A DNA stretch of 53,242 bases from an uncultured Clostridia bacterium (lineage in GTDB: Bacteria; Bacillota; Clostridia; Oscillospirales; QAMX01). Where the stretch lies: contig CALWBW010000010.1 of the NCBI GenBank assembly GCA_944376195.1, positions 1 through 53,242 of the forward strand, given 5' to 3'. A model generated the notes under the pieces. The model was not told where the DNA came from and did no database searches. It saw nothing but the letters and a program-made list of their open reading frames with translations. Within the stretch, counting starts at the first letter, position 1. Each line of letters opens with the position of its first letter. The position numbers and the translations under genes are program-made. Of the stretch, positions 34,911-43,200 are shown one piece after another.

Positions 34911-36947
34911 TCAGGATAAGGTCCGGAAGTATAACCCGTTGGTCCTGGGAAAATCCGGCGCGGCGTGCGCAGCAAACAGCGCTGTAATTCGGCCGCACTG
35001 GTCGCGTGTCTCGCGGGTGAAATACAGTACCAGATGATCGACGCCGGAAATGGGCTTATCTGCAATATAGAGAGGGAGAGAGTTGAGAAGCGTGGTATAC
35101 TCCCGCTGGTGGCAGAGCAACGGAAAGGTGACGCCGTGCCGGTCTGTGAGTTCCGGCGTTCCCGTACAGGAGGCACACTGCGATTTCGCCGGACATGCAC
35201 GCATGCGCATCAAAGGAAGTTGCCCATAGGCCAGGATTCCGCGCGGCAGAGTCCCGCCGATGTCTCGAATTTTCTGCATGGAGAGTTCAAAGGAAAGAAT
35301 GGCGCTGGAGAGCCCCAGCTGTTCGTATTCAGAAAGCGCCGTCGCGTTTAAAATATTCAATCCAAAACCGCCGTGGACACAGAATCCAAACCGCCGAGCC
35401 AGACGGATCCCGTAAAGGTTATCGGTCAGGACATCCTGGATCCCATGTGCGGCGAGCTTGACAAGGTATGACGCAAATTCCTCCTCCTTTTCCGGAAAGA
35501 GAAGCGCAGGCAACTCCGCGATGACGGAGGGTCCGGACCATTTCTCTGGAATCGGATAATCTGCCAAAACTTCTGCCGGCAAAAGAATCCGGTCAAAGTG
35601 AGAAACGTCGTCTGGAATTTGTGCTGGATGTTCAAACCGGCCCCATAAAACGGGCGTCTGTTGGAGGGTGTGACTTGTTTCCGGTTTTTTTGTCACTGCA
35701 CGATAGGGATGCGGATGTACGGCACCCCGCAAACAAAGCAGGTCTTCCAAAGCGGCACGGCGAAGGGCATTCAGCTCTGAAACGGGAAGCATAAGTCCGT
35801 CCGCAATTTCCGCACGGAAAGAACGGAGAAAAAACGGCGTACCGCCCATTTTTTCCAGACTCTTTTTTGCCGCGTCATAGTCGGTCGGTTTGGTACGTGC
35901 AGCTTGCGGAACAGGTCCGGAGACGCTGATTTGATCCGTTTCGCAGGAGACATCGAGCCGAGACATGGAGGGAGTCAGAGTCAGGCTCAGGTCAACCGGT
36001 ATAGTTTGTTGTTCCCTTTGGTAAAGTTCCGATAGATCCCGGTATACCCCTTTCGCTGCTTGCACGTCTTCCCGGCGCCGGTGGCCAAACATATCCGGAG
36101 TTCGCTTCCCCTGAAGATAACCATCTGTAAAGCCGCTGCGGGAAAATACCGCACGGAGTTGCGCTAAATCGGGTTTCTCTCCTGCCGCCGCTTTTCTACA
36201 TGCCGTAACGGCTGCCGCGACATATTCCGGACGTTTCATACGGCCCTCAATTTTTAAAGACGTTACGCCTGCCTCCTGCAATTCCTGTAAATGGCTGATG
36301 AAAGAGAGATCTTTCAACGAAAGGGCATATTCCTGTTTCCCAAAGTGAAAATTTAACCGACAAGGTTGCGCACAAAGCCCGCGATTTCCGCTTCTGCCGC
36401 CTAACATGGAGGAAAGATAACAGGCGCCGGAGACGCTCATGCAGTGTGCGCCGTGGACGAAAACTTCTATTTCCGCGTTTACGGCCTTTGTAATTTGCTC
36501 AATTTCCCGTAAGGAAAGTTCGCGCGCCAGTACAATGCGGTCAAAGCCCAGTTCTTCTGCAAGCAATGCGCCGTCCCGATTGTGAACGGCCATTTGCGTG
36601 GAGGCATGCCGGCTGATTGTAGGGTAATGTTCCCGGAAAAAGCGCATGACAGCCAGATCCTGAATAATCACGGCGTCTGCGCCGCTCTCTGCAATCTGCT
36701 GCGCGGTGACTGCCAGCGCGTCTAACTCGCTGTCCATGACGAGGGTGTTCATAGTGACATGTACACGGACTCCGCGGGCATGGCAATAGGAAACGGCGTC
36801 TGTAAGAGAATATTCGTCAAAATTTTCGGCGTTGCGGCGGGCATTAAAGCCTTTTGCACCCAGATAAACGGCATCTGCGCCGCAGCGTACGGCAGCAAGC
36901 AGCTGTTCCTGACCGCCGACAGGCGCAAGAATTTCCGGCGTGTTCAT
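34911..36947 (-). CDS. U32 family peptidase / RlhA-type rRNA hydroxylation protein
   Basis: 678-residue protein. The TIM-barrel half begins EILAPVGGQEQLLAAVRCGADAVYLG (read as EILAPVGGQEQLL), the U32 signature, and continues with the EVFVHGAHCMSVSGACYLSS block followed by GNRGLCAQPCR: four conserved cysteines typical of the family and likely to hold an iron-sulfur cluster. The C-terminal half (from about residue 350) is a second, divergent domain with further cysteines (CPAKSQCASCTG). E. coli RlhA, a relative, is required for 5-hydroxycytidine in 23S rRNA; others are called collagenase-like peptidases. The rRNA role is more likely than proteolysis, but is not proved here. ATG 36947 follows GGAGG. 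Confidence 0.9.
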   Translation of the reverse strand: MNTPEILAPVGGQEQLLAAVRCGADAVYLGAKGFNARRNAENFDEYSLTDAVSYCHARGVRVHVTMNTLVMDSELDALAVTAQQIAESGADAVIIQDLAVMRFFREHYPTISRHASTQMAVHNRDGALLAEELGFDRIVLARELSLREIEQITKAVNAEIEVFVHGAHCMSVSGACYLSSMLGGRSGNRGLCAQPCRLNFHFGKQEYALSLKDLSFISHLQELQEAGVTSLKIEGRMKRPEYVAAAVTACRKAAAGEKPDLAQLRAVFSRSGFTDGYLQGKRTPDMFGHRRREDVQAAKGVYRDLSELYQREQQTIPVDLSLTLTPSMSRLDVSCETDQISVSGPVPQAARTKPTDYDAAKKSLEKMGGTPFFLRSFRAEIADGLMLPVSELNALRRAALEDLLCLRGAVHPHPYRAVTKKPETSHTLQQTPVLWGRFEHPAQIPDDVSHFDRILLPAEVLADYPIPEKWSGPSVIAELPALLFPEKEEEFASYLVKLAAHGIQDVLTDNLYGIRLARRFGFCVHGGFGLNILNATALSEYEQLGLSSAILSFELSMQKIRDIGGTLPRGILAYGQLPLMRMRACPAKSQCASCTGTPELTDRHGVTFPLLCHQREYTTLLNSLPLYIADKPISGVDHLVLYFTRETRDQCGRITALFAAHAAPDFPRTNGLYFRTLS

Positions 36948-36979
36948 AATTGCCTCCGTTTCGTTCGATAGATACTTGT

Positions 36980-37008
36980 ATCATAGCATACGCGAGGAGA
37001 TTTGCCAA
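36980..37008 (-). promoter_or_regulatory. Promoter of the U32 gene
   Basis: Minus strand TTGGCA (37008-37003), 17-base spacer, TATGAT (36985-36980). About 30 bases ahead of the ATG. Confidence 0.7.
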
Positions 37009-37100
37009 CCGTCGCTTTGCAGGAAAACAAAAATGTTCAGAAGAGGAAAGGGGAGAAATAAAACCGTGTCTGCAACTTTCAGGTTTTTAGGCAATACGGA

Positions 37101-37129
37101 TTGACGAATTGCAAGTTTTGAAATATAAT
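37101..37129 (+). promoter_or_regulatory. Promoter of the small-gene/alaA unit
   Basis: TTGACG (37101-37106), 17-base spacer, TATAAT (37124-37129). The predicted leader is about 60 bases. It supports real transcription of the two small unknown genes downstream. Confidence 0.8.
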
Positions 37130-37194
37130 ATAACATTATGCGCGATGATTCCGAAAAAGGTTGGAATTATTGCGCCTGGGATTGAGGAGAAGAC

Positions 37195-37398
37195 ATGAAT
37201 AACCAGAAAACAGAAGAACGTCATCTGCCGGAACAGCGCGTTCGCTGCGCGGGCGCATGTTTCCAGGGGCCGGAAGACAAGCAGAAACGTTGTTGCGCTT
37301 ATGGACACCATGAATGGTGTGAAAATTATATGGTTAGGCTTTCCCTGGGAAAACCAGAGTTTTTTGAAGAAGCGCTTTGCAAAGAAGAAAAATTATGA
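37195..37398 (+). CDS. Small cysteine-rich protein, unknown
   Basis: 67 residues, not recognised. Six cysteines: C18, C22, C33, C34, C42 and C62. The pattern C-x3-C then C-C-x7-C with nearby histidines (AYGHHEWC) could bind one metal ion, probably zinc or iron; there is no signal peptide, so it should be cytoplasmic. It has a good GAGGAG ribosome site and lies behind a strong promoter. Its stop overlaps the next ATG by four bases (ATGA), suggesting translational coupling. Strand, promoter and site make it a probable gene, but no family can be named. Confidence 0.65.
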   Translation: MNNQKTEERHLPEQRVRCAGACFQGPEDKQKRCCAYGHHEWCENYMVRLSLGKPEFFEEALCKEEKL

Positions 37399-37718
37399 AC
37401 GAACAGAACACGAATCCAATAAATTACCCGGGTTTATGGAAAAATGTGTCGCTTTATGATTTCGCGGGTTTTCCGAAAATGGCTGTAGAAAAACGATGTG
37501 GTGTAGTTGCCGCATACGGGATACGGAGAGAACGGAAAGCAGCGCGGTGTCGTTTCGCGCGGCAGTATCTGTACCGGTTACTTGTTTCGCGGCTTGCGCT
37601 GGCGGGGGCCATTATAAGCGGCGCCCTGACCCCCCATCGGCGTTTAAAAGTTGCGCCGCGGCTGATGGCATATTGCGTTAAAAAACGCTGTGCTTTTGAT
37701 CATTATATATCGATATAG
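37395..37718 (+). CDS. Small basic protein, unknown (possible remnant)
   Basis: 107 residues. The N-terminus is polar (MNEQNTNPINYPGLWKNVSLYDF), the middle strongly basic (RRERKAARCRFARQYLYR), followed by one short hydrophobic stretch (LLVSRLALAGAIISGAL) and a basic cysteine-bearing tail (VKKRCAF). Start and stop overlap neatly with the upstream gene (ATGA), and it ends 11 bases before alaA. The sequence lacks the balanced look of a well-conserved protein and a clean ribosome site, so it may be a degenerate or frame-shifted remnant rather than a working gene. No function can be given. Confidence 0.4.
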   Translation: MNEQNTNPINYPGLWKNVSLYDFAGFPKMAVEKRCGVVAAYGIRRERKAARCRFARQYLYRLLVSRLALAGAIISGALTPHRRLKVAPRLMAYCVKKRCAFDHYISI

Positions 37719-37729
37719 AGGAGTTAACC

Positions 37730-38950
37730 ATGAACACCATACTGCGATCTGATAAATTAAAACATGTGCATTCCGATATCCGGGGTCCCATTTATTTTGA
37801 AGCGCTCCGGATGCAGAAGGAAGGCATTGATGTCCTCCGTTTAAATACCGGAAATCCGGGTGTTTTCAATTTTAAAATGCCGGACAGCGTCCGTCAGGCG
37901 CTTGTCAATCACGTTGACGAGGCAGTTGCGTACTGTGATTTAAAGGGAATGCCTGATGCGCGCGAGGCAATCTGCAACTATCAAAAATCAAAAGGGTTTC
38001 AAAATATTACCCCGGATGATATTTTCATTGGAAACGGCGTCAGCGAGCTGGTTACGATGGTCCTCACGGCATTGCTGAATTTTGATGATGAAATTTTGAT
38101 TCCCGCCCCGGATTATTCCCTGTGGACCAATTCCGCCTGGATGGCGGGGGCAAAACCGGTATATTATATGTGCGATGAAGAGTCCAACTGGTATCCGGAT
38201 CTTGCTGATATTCGCCGTAAAATTACGCCGAAGACGCGGGCACTGCTTTTGATTAACCCCAATAACCCCACAGGCGTCCTGTATCCGCGCGAGCTTTTGG
38301 AACAAATTTTGGATATTGCCCGCGAGCATGATCTGGTGGTGTTTTCTGATGAAATCTATGACCGTCTTGTCATGGACGGAAAGCAACACATTTCAGTAGC
38401 GGCGTTGGCTCCCGATTTGACGGTTGTGACGATGAACGGCTTGTCGAAGTCCCATATTATATGCGGATTCCGCTGCGGCTGGATGGTCGTCAGTGGTGCG
38501 CATGGCCGTGCCGATGACTTTGTAAATGGAATTGTGTCGCTTGCCTCCATGCGTCTGTGTGCAAATGCTTTGACGCAGCTGGTAATTCCGGCAGCGCTGG
38601 CCGACAGAGAGAGTACGGAAGCAATGCTGGTCCCCGGCGGGCGGCTGTATGAACAGCGCGAGGTGACAGTGCGGGAACTGCGTAAAATTCCCGGCGTTTC
38701 CGTTGTAAAAAATGATGCGACCTTTTACATTTTCCCAAAGTTGGACGTAAAACGGTTCAATATTACGGATGACGAGAAGTTCGCGATGGATTTTCTGCAT
38801 GAAAAACATGTAATGATTGTGCCTGGTCGTGGTTTTGGATGGGCCAAGCCCGATCATTTCCGCGTAGTGATGTTGCCTGAACCGGAAATTTTGGAAAAGG
38901 CAGTACATGATCTGGGTGATTTCCTGTCGACTTACCGGCAGAATGCCTGA
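37730..38950 (+). CDS. alaA: Alanine-synthesising aminotransferase (AlaA-like)
   Basis: 406-residue class I/II PLP aminotransferase. It shows a close run of matches to E. coli AlaA: SDIRGPIYFEALRM, LNTGNPGVFNF, AYCDLKGMPDAR, IFIGNGVSELV, PAPDYSLWT and CDEESNWYPDL, then INPNNPTGVLY (substrate carboxylate/PLP loop), the SDEIYDRL motif, NGLSKSHIICGFRCGWM with PLP lysine K240, and the C-terminal RVVMLPEPEILE. It probably interconverts glutamate/pyruvate and 2-oxoglutarate/alanine. The ATG at 37730 follows TAGAGGAG. It is the third gene behind the promoter at 37101-37129; no separate promoter was found. Confidence 0.92.
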   Translation: MNTILRSDKLKHVHSDIRGPIYFEALRMQKEGIDVLRLNTGNPGVFNFKMPDSVRQALVNHVDEAVAYCDLKGMPDAREAICNYQKSKGFQNITPDDIFIGNGVSELVTMVLTALLNFDDEILIPAPDYSLWTNSAWMAGAKPVYYMCDEESNWYPDLADIRRKITPKTRALLLINPNNPTGVLYPRELLEQILDIAREHDLVVFSDEIYDRLVMDGKQHISVAALAPDLTVVTMNGLSKSHIICGFRCGWMVVSGAHGRADDFVNGIVSLASMRLCANALTQLVIPAALADRESTEAMLVPGGRLYEQREVTVRELRKIPGVSVVKNDATFYIFPKLDVKRFNITDDEKFAMDFLHEKHVMIVPGRGFGWAKPDHFRVVMLPEPEILEKAVHDLGDFLSTYRQNA

Positions 38951-39048
38951 TTAAAAACAAACCGGGTTCTTTTCCACAAATTTTTACGCAAAACTCCCCC
39001 TGCGGCTGCATATACATGGAGTACAAGCACGCCGAGGGGGAGTTTTTT

Positions 39049-39339
39049 ATGAGTACAAGGATTGCCGATTTGCAGTGCAAGGAAGTTATTAACGTTTGTG
39101 ACGGCGCCAGAATGGGGTATGTTAACGACGTAGAACTTGATATCAACACCGGAAGACTGGTAGCTATCGTTGTACCAGGACAGTGGAGTTTTTCCTGCCT
39201 GTTTTCAAAAGGGGAAGAGTATGTGGTGCCATGGTGCCAGATTGAAAAAATCGGAGACGATATTATTCTGGTTCGCTTTGATACGCCGCCGCAGCCGCGC
39301 CACAGAAAGAAAGAACGTCGCCGGAAATTTTTCATGTGA
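39049..39339 (+). CDS. YlmC/YmxH-type PRC-barrel sporulation protein
   Basis: 96-residue protein with a PRC-barrel fold: STRIADLQCKEVINVCDGARMGYVNDVELDINTGRLVAIVV in pieces gives the RIADL start, the NVCDGARMGYVNDVELD barrel and the VVPWCQIEKIGDDIILV turn, and then a basic tail (RHRKKERRRKFF). B. subtilis YlmC/YmxH homologues are linked to sporulation. Start at ATG 39049 after GAGGGGGAG; a start at 39016 has no site. A CATATACA sequence upstream (39010-39017) vaguely recalls a sporulation -10 element. Its 3' end overlaps the convergent Memo-like gene by eight bases, so the two transcripts run into each other. Confidence 0.88.
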   Translation: MSTRIADLQCKEVINVCDGARMGYVNDVELDINTGRLVAIVVPGQWSFSCLFSKGEEYVVPWCQIEKIGDDIILVRFDTPPQPRHRKKERRRKFFM

Positions 39340-40255
39340 GCGCAAAGCCATAATAAGACCCCGCCATCAAGATGCCGTCCTGTAAAAATATCTCCAGAAG
39401 TTCGCCTGTTTTTTGCATGTCCCGCTCCGTCTGTGATGCATAGGCGAGCAGAAGCGCTGCTGTTTCCGGTGAATCAAGGTGATCATTTCCGAGCGTAAGA
39501 AGTTTGGAAATATCGCCGCCTTCCATGATGCGCAGAGTCTCCTGATCGCTGCGGCGCGCGGTTGGTTCATCCTGATAATGAGAAAAATCAACGGAACCCA
39601 GCAAAAGCAATTCCTGCGTAGCAGCAATGGTTGCCAGCGTTTCGGCCAATGTCTGAATATGTGCAGCTCCTGCCCCGCGAGATAACAGAATTGTGACAAC
39701 GTGTGTCTGCGGGAAATAGTGTCCAATATAGGGAATCAGAAGCGAGGCGGACCAGTCGCGCTGTGCAGCAGAAGAATCCGGCTCCTGCTCCAATGCTTTT
39801 GCCAGTTCGGCGGCCAGCGTCTCATCACCTGCCAGCGAGCCGGCATTCCAATAATAACCACAGCCGCTGATTTGAATGGCCGCTCCTTCTCCCGTATGAT
39901 TGGGAGCAACAATTACAACCGTATCCGGCGCGTCTTTTCTGGCGGCCAGAAGATCGGCAACCATATACATCGCGGGCGCATAGTGCGGCACTATGGCGCC
40001 CGCGATGTCTTGTATACTGGTAGGTGGCTCCGCTGCTGCAATATGCGCGCGGACGATCGTTTCATCGGAATAACTGCACGCGATGTAATTTCGCACATCT
40101 TCTTTGTGTCCCGACTCGGGCAAAGCTGCGTCCGGTTGCTCTGCAGGAAGAATGTCTTCCTCCTCCGGGGAAACCAGAGAACTTCTGGTGCAGGCAGCGC
40201 AACAGCTTCCCAATAGAGCGACGATAAGGAGAAAAAGAAACAGCCGTCTCATCAT
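39332..40255 (-). CDS. Memo-like lipoprotein (AmmeMemoRadiSam system protein B family)
   Basis: 307 residues. A lipoprotein signal (MMRRLFLFLLIVALLGSCC, then AAC) gives a mature chain that begins at a cysteine near residue 22. The Memo domain is clear: GAIVPHYAP, IVAPNHTGEGA, RDWSASLLIPYIGHYFP, and the LLLGSVDFSHYQD block with His as in Memo proteins; the fold resembles extradiol dioxygenases and carries a metal site of His residues. The other two parts of the AmmeMemoRadiSam trio (AMMECR1 and radical-SAM) are not in this window. It starts at ATG 40255, inside the stop of the macroglobulin gene (ATGA overlap), so it belongs to the ECF operon. Extracytoplasmic location and operon partners suggest a role outside the membrane. 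Confidence 0.82.
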   Translation of the reverse strand: MMRRLFLFLLIVALLGSCCAACTRSSLVSPEEEDILPAEQPDAALPESGHKEDVRNYIACSYSDETIVRAHIAAAEPPTSIQDIAGAIVPHYAPAMYMVADLLAARKDAPDTVVIVAPNHTGEGAAIQISGCGYYWNAGSLAGDETLAAELAKALEQEPDSSAAQRDWSASLLIPYIGHYFPQTHVVTILLSRGAGAAHIQTLAETLATIAATQELLLLGSVDFSHYQDEPTARRSDQETLRIMEGGDISKLLTLGNDHLDSPETAALLLAYASQTERDMQKTGELLEIFLQDGILMAGSYYGFALT

Positions 40256-43200
40256 TCGATAATAAGTTGTGTCTCTTCTCCAAAAGCAATCAGGGAGGCG
40301 GAGAGACATCTGACAATTGGTTTTTCAAAGACAAAGCTGCCATTGAGTACAGCGCGCGCGTGGATTGTGAGGGAGAATGTTGTGCGCAGAGAGGTGTCAC
40401 CTTCTGTATTGCTCCGACGATCCAGAGCGAAAGTGAGCCGGTTATCTTCACTGGAAATTAAATAACAGCCGGATTGATACTCGTAGTCATAGTGAGTATA
40501 TCGCGTTCCGGATGGAAGAACCAGATCAAGCGTGTAGGTTTCGCCTGGACACGCCTCGGAGAGCGTTACGTCTACTGTGATCGTGAGCGGATCGCCTGCC
40601 GATACCTTTTCCGAATTGCAAGTCATATTGACAGCAATGAGGTCTGTCGCGTTCTCTTCAATGGAGGAAATCCCGCCGGTATACATTGCAATGTAGCCGA
40701 CCTCACCGGTGGTGACGTGGAAATTCGCAGACTCCAATTCCTCCCGGTTGAATTGCAGCACCACAACCGGAGTGTCTGAAAGCGTCCAATTCTGTTTTTC
40801 ACCGTTATAGATACAGGAGAAGGATGTGTTGGAAGAGGGAAGCGTTTGGCGCGTGACATACGAGAGCAGCGCAAACGCAGGGAGTGTTTCCGCACTGTCA
40901 TGCTCAAGCAGATACAAAAGGAAACCATCCTGTTCGGGCATATGGGAGAGGTTTGCAAAAATCGAAGCATAAACGGTGGCCTTATAATTTTCCTCAAACG
41001 TTCCCACATCCAGATAGCTCCAGGTATCTGTGGTCTTCACATAGGGGAGCACCAATTCCTCATAGAGAGCAGCAGCGCCATTGTCATCCCCCAGCAGAGA
41101 AAGCGCACAACCGAGCAGGAGACGGTCGCTATCGGTAAAACCTTTTGAAGAAGCAACTAAAATGTGCAAATCGGAGAGTACCGGTTCCCGCATGGCTGCA
41201 AGCCCCAGGTAAGCCGCAGCCACTTCACCGGATGTGGCGTTGCGGTTCTGCAGAACGTCGTAAAGGTAGCTGACGGCGGCATTGGCATCCATGTGATCCT
41301 TCGCGGTAACCAATGCCAGCGCTGTGGTTAAGACGTCCGGATCTGCGTACGGGAAGAGACGGATACCGCCGTCATAACGCTGGTAGGAGGAAAATTCCGG
41401 AGATTCCAAATAGAGAGAGGAATCCGGATTAAGTGTGGAGAATAGATCTACCGCCGTTACACGGGAAAGAATTTGATCCACACGCTTGCCGTCCATAGAA
41501 AGAAGTTCCGAAAGCGCGGAGACATAAAGCCGTGAATCCATATCGTACAGGAAAAGCGTCACCGGATATTTGACCGCATCAATCTCCAATGAATCGGAAA
41601 GATTTCCATAAAGCAGCGTCGTCAACTCATGACGGCTTTCTTCGACTAAAATGGTGCGGGTAATGCCGTCACGGTAAGTTCCTGACTCTGCAAAGATCGT
41701 GAGTTCGTGACTGCCGGTTTCCAGGGTCCCCAAATTGAGATAGGTGTATTCACCGGCAACCCCGGTTGTTTCCAAAACGGTTTCTCCGTCAACGGAAACA
41801 ATGTAGGTTGTGGAAGCACCGTCTTCCACGCCGTAAACTCGTGCGGAGAGGGCTACATCATCGCCGGCTGCATAACTGTCATTGAGAACCAGGTTCAGGA
41901 AGAACGGGATAGATACCTCCACGTTGGTAGTTGCACTTCCCGCATAACCGTCGTTTGCTACAACGGCCGACGTAATACGCCAGGACGTCAGGTTATCTGG
42001 AAGCGTGAAGGAAAATGTCGCATTACCGGAGGCATCTGTCCGTCCGGTAAGGAAAGCTGCCGTATCTGCAAAATCACTGCGCGGCTCTCCTTCCGCATTA
42101 TCACCGCCTCCCTCGGCAAAGAGGCCGTTTGACGACTTATCTACGTAAGATGCAAACCGGACAGGTTCTCGGTAATAACGAATGGCATAAAGCGATGCCG
42201 TAGGATCAATTTGCTGATCCAAAATGGCGAAAAGTGCTTCGTCGACCACACCGATGGCATAATTTGCAACTACGGCGTTTCCATCCATATCTTCAATATG
42301 AATGGTTCCTTGGACGGTGTCACCCGGGGCATAGGACTCTGCATCCGTCGACAAGTCCACCTTCAGTTCCCGTTCTGAATAGTTATACCAGACATATGCC
42401 TGACGTACAGAGTAAACGTGTTTTCCATCAAAATAAGCGGAATAGAGAATTACGTTCGGGATCATTTCCTCTTCAAAGGTCAGATCAAATGTGCTGCCTT
42501 TTACCGTATCATACGAGAGCAGGTGATCCGTCATAACCGTGTAGAGTGAAGTGCCTTCCGTTACCGGTTCGGTGCCGTTGATGTTGAACGTAGCGGTTTC
42601 GCCCAATTGCAGCATGCTGCTTTCTCCGTCCTCGCGCATCAGGTAATAGCCGTTGTAGTAACCACCGGGATAACTGTGATTGCCGAGGGAAACGGAGGTG
42701 GTGAAGGAAACGCCATCTGGTGAAACATAGGAAATATCCATGCGGTAATAGGCATAATCGCTATAATCCGCATTTTGATAGGGTTTTGTCACATACCGGC
42801 CGTTTGTGGTGGTAAATTCCTCTGTATATACGGGTACTTCACAGAGTTCATAGTCATACGTTTTCACGGTGACTTTGTTGATTGCATCATAGTAACTGCC
42901 GGTAGGCGTTTTTTCATAATAACACCGCACAAGCGTTGCCGTGCCGCTGACGTCGGCCGCTGCTCCGCGAAAATCGTCAAAATGAGAATAGTAATTGTTT
43001 AAATAGGTTTCAAAAGCAGCAAAATCAATGGCATTTGACTGAATTTCCACACTGATCGAGTGATCCGATGCAGCTTCCGCCGTCAACATATAATCACTTG
43101 GGAAATAATACGCTTGATCAAATGCGCTGACGTAGACGTCTTCTGCGCCGGAAGTGGAAACGGAAATATATTGGCTTGTCGGGGTCCAATCTCTGCTGCG

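Noticed and set aside
38763-39335. 190-codon open frame antisense to alaA and ylmC
   Set aside because: Covers two recognised genes on the other strand; no start signal.
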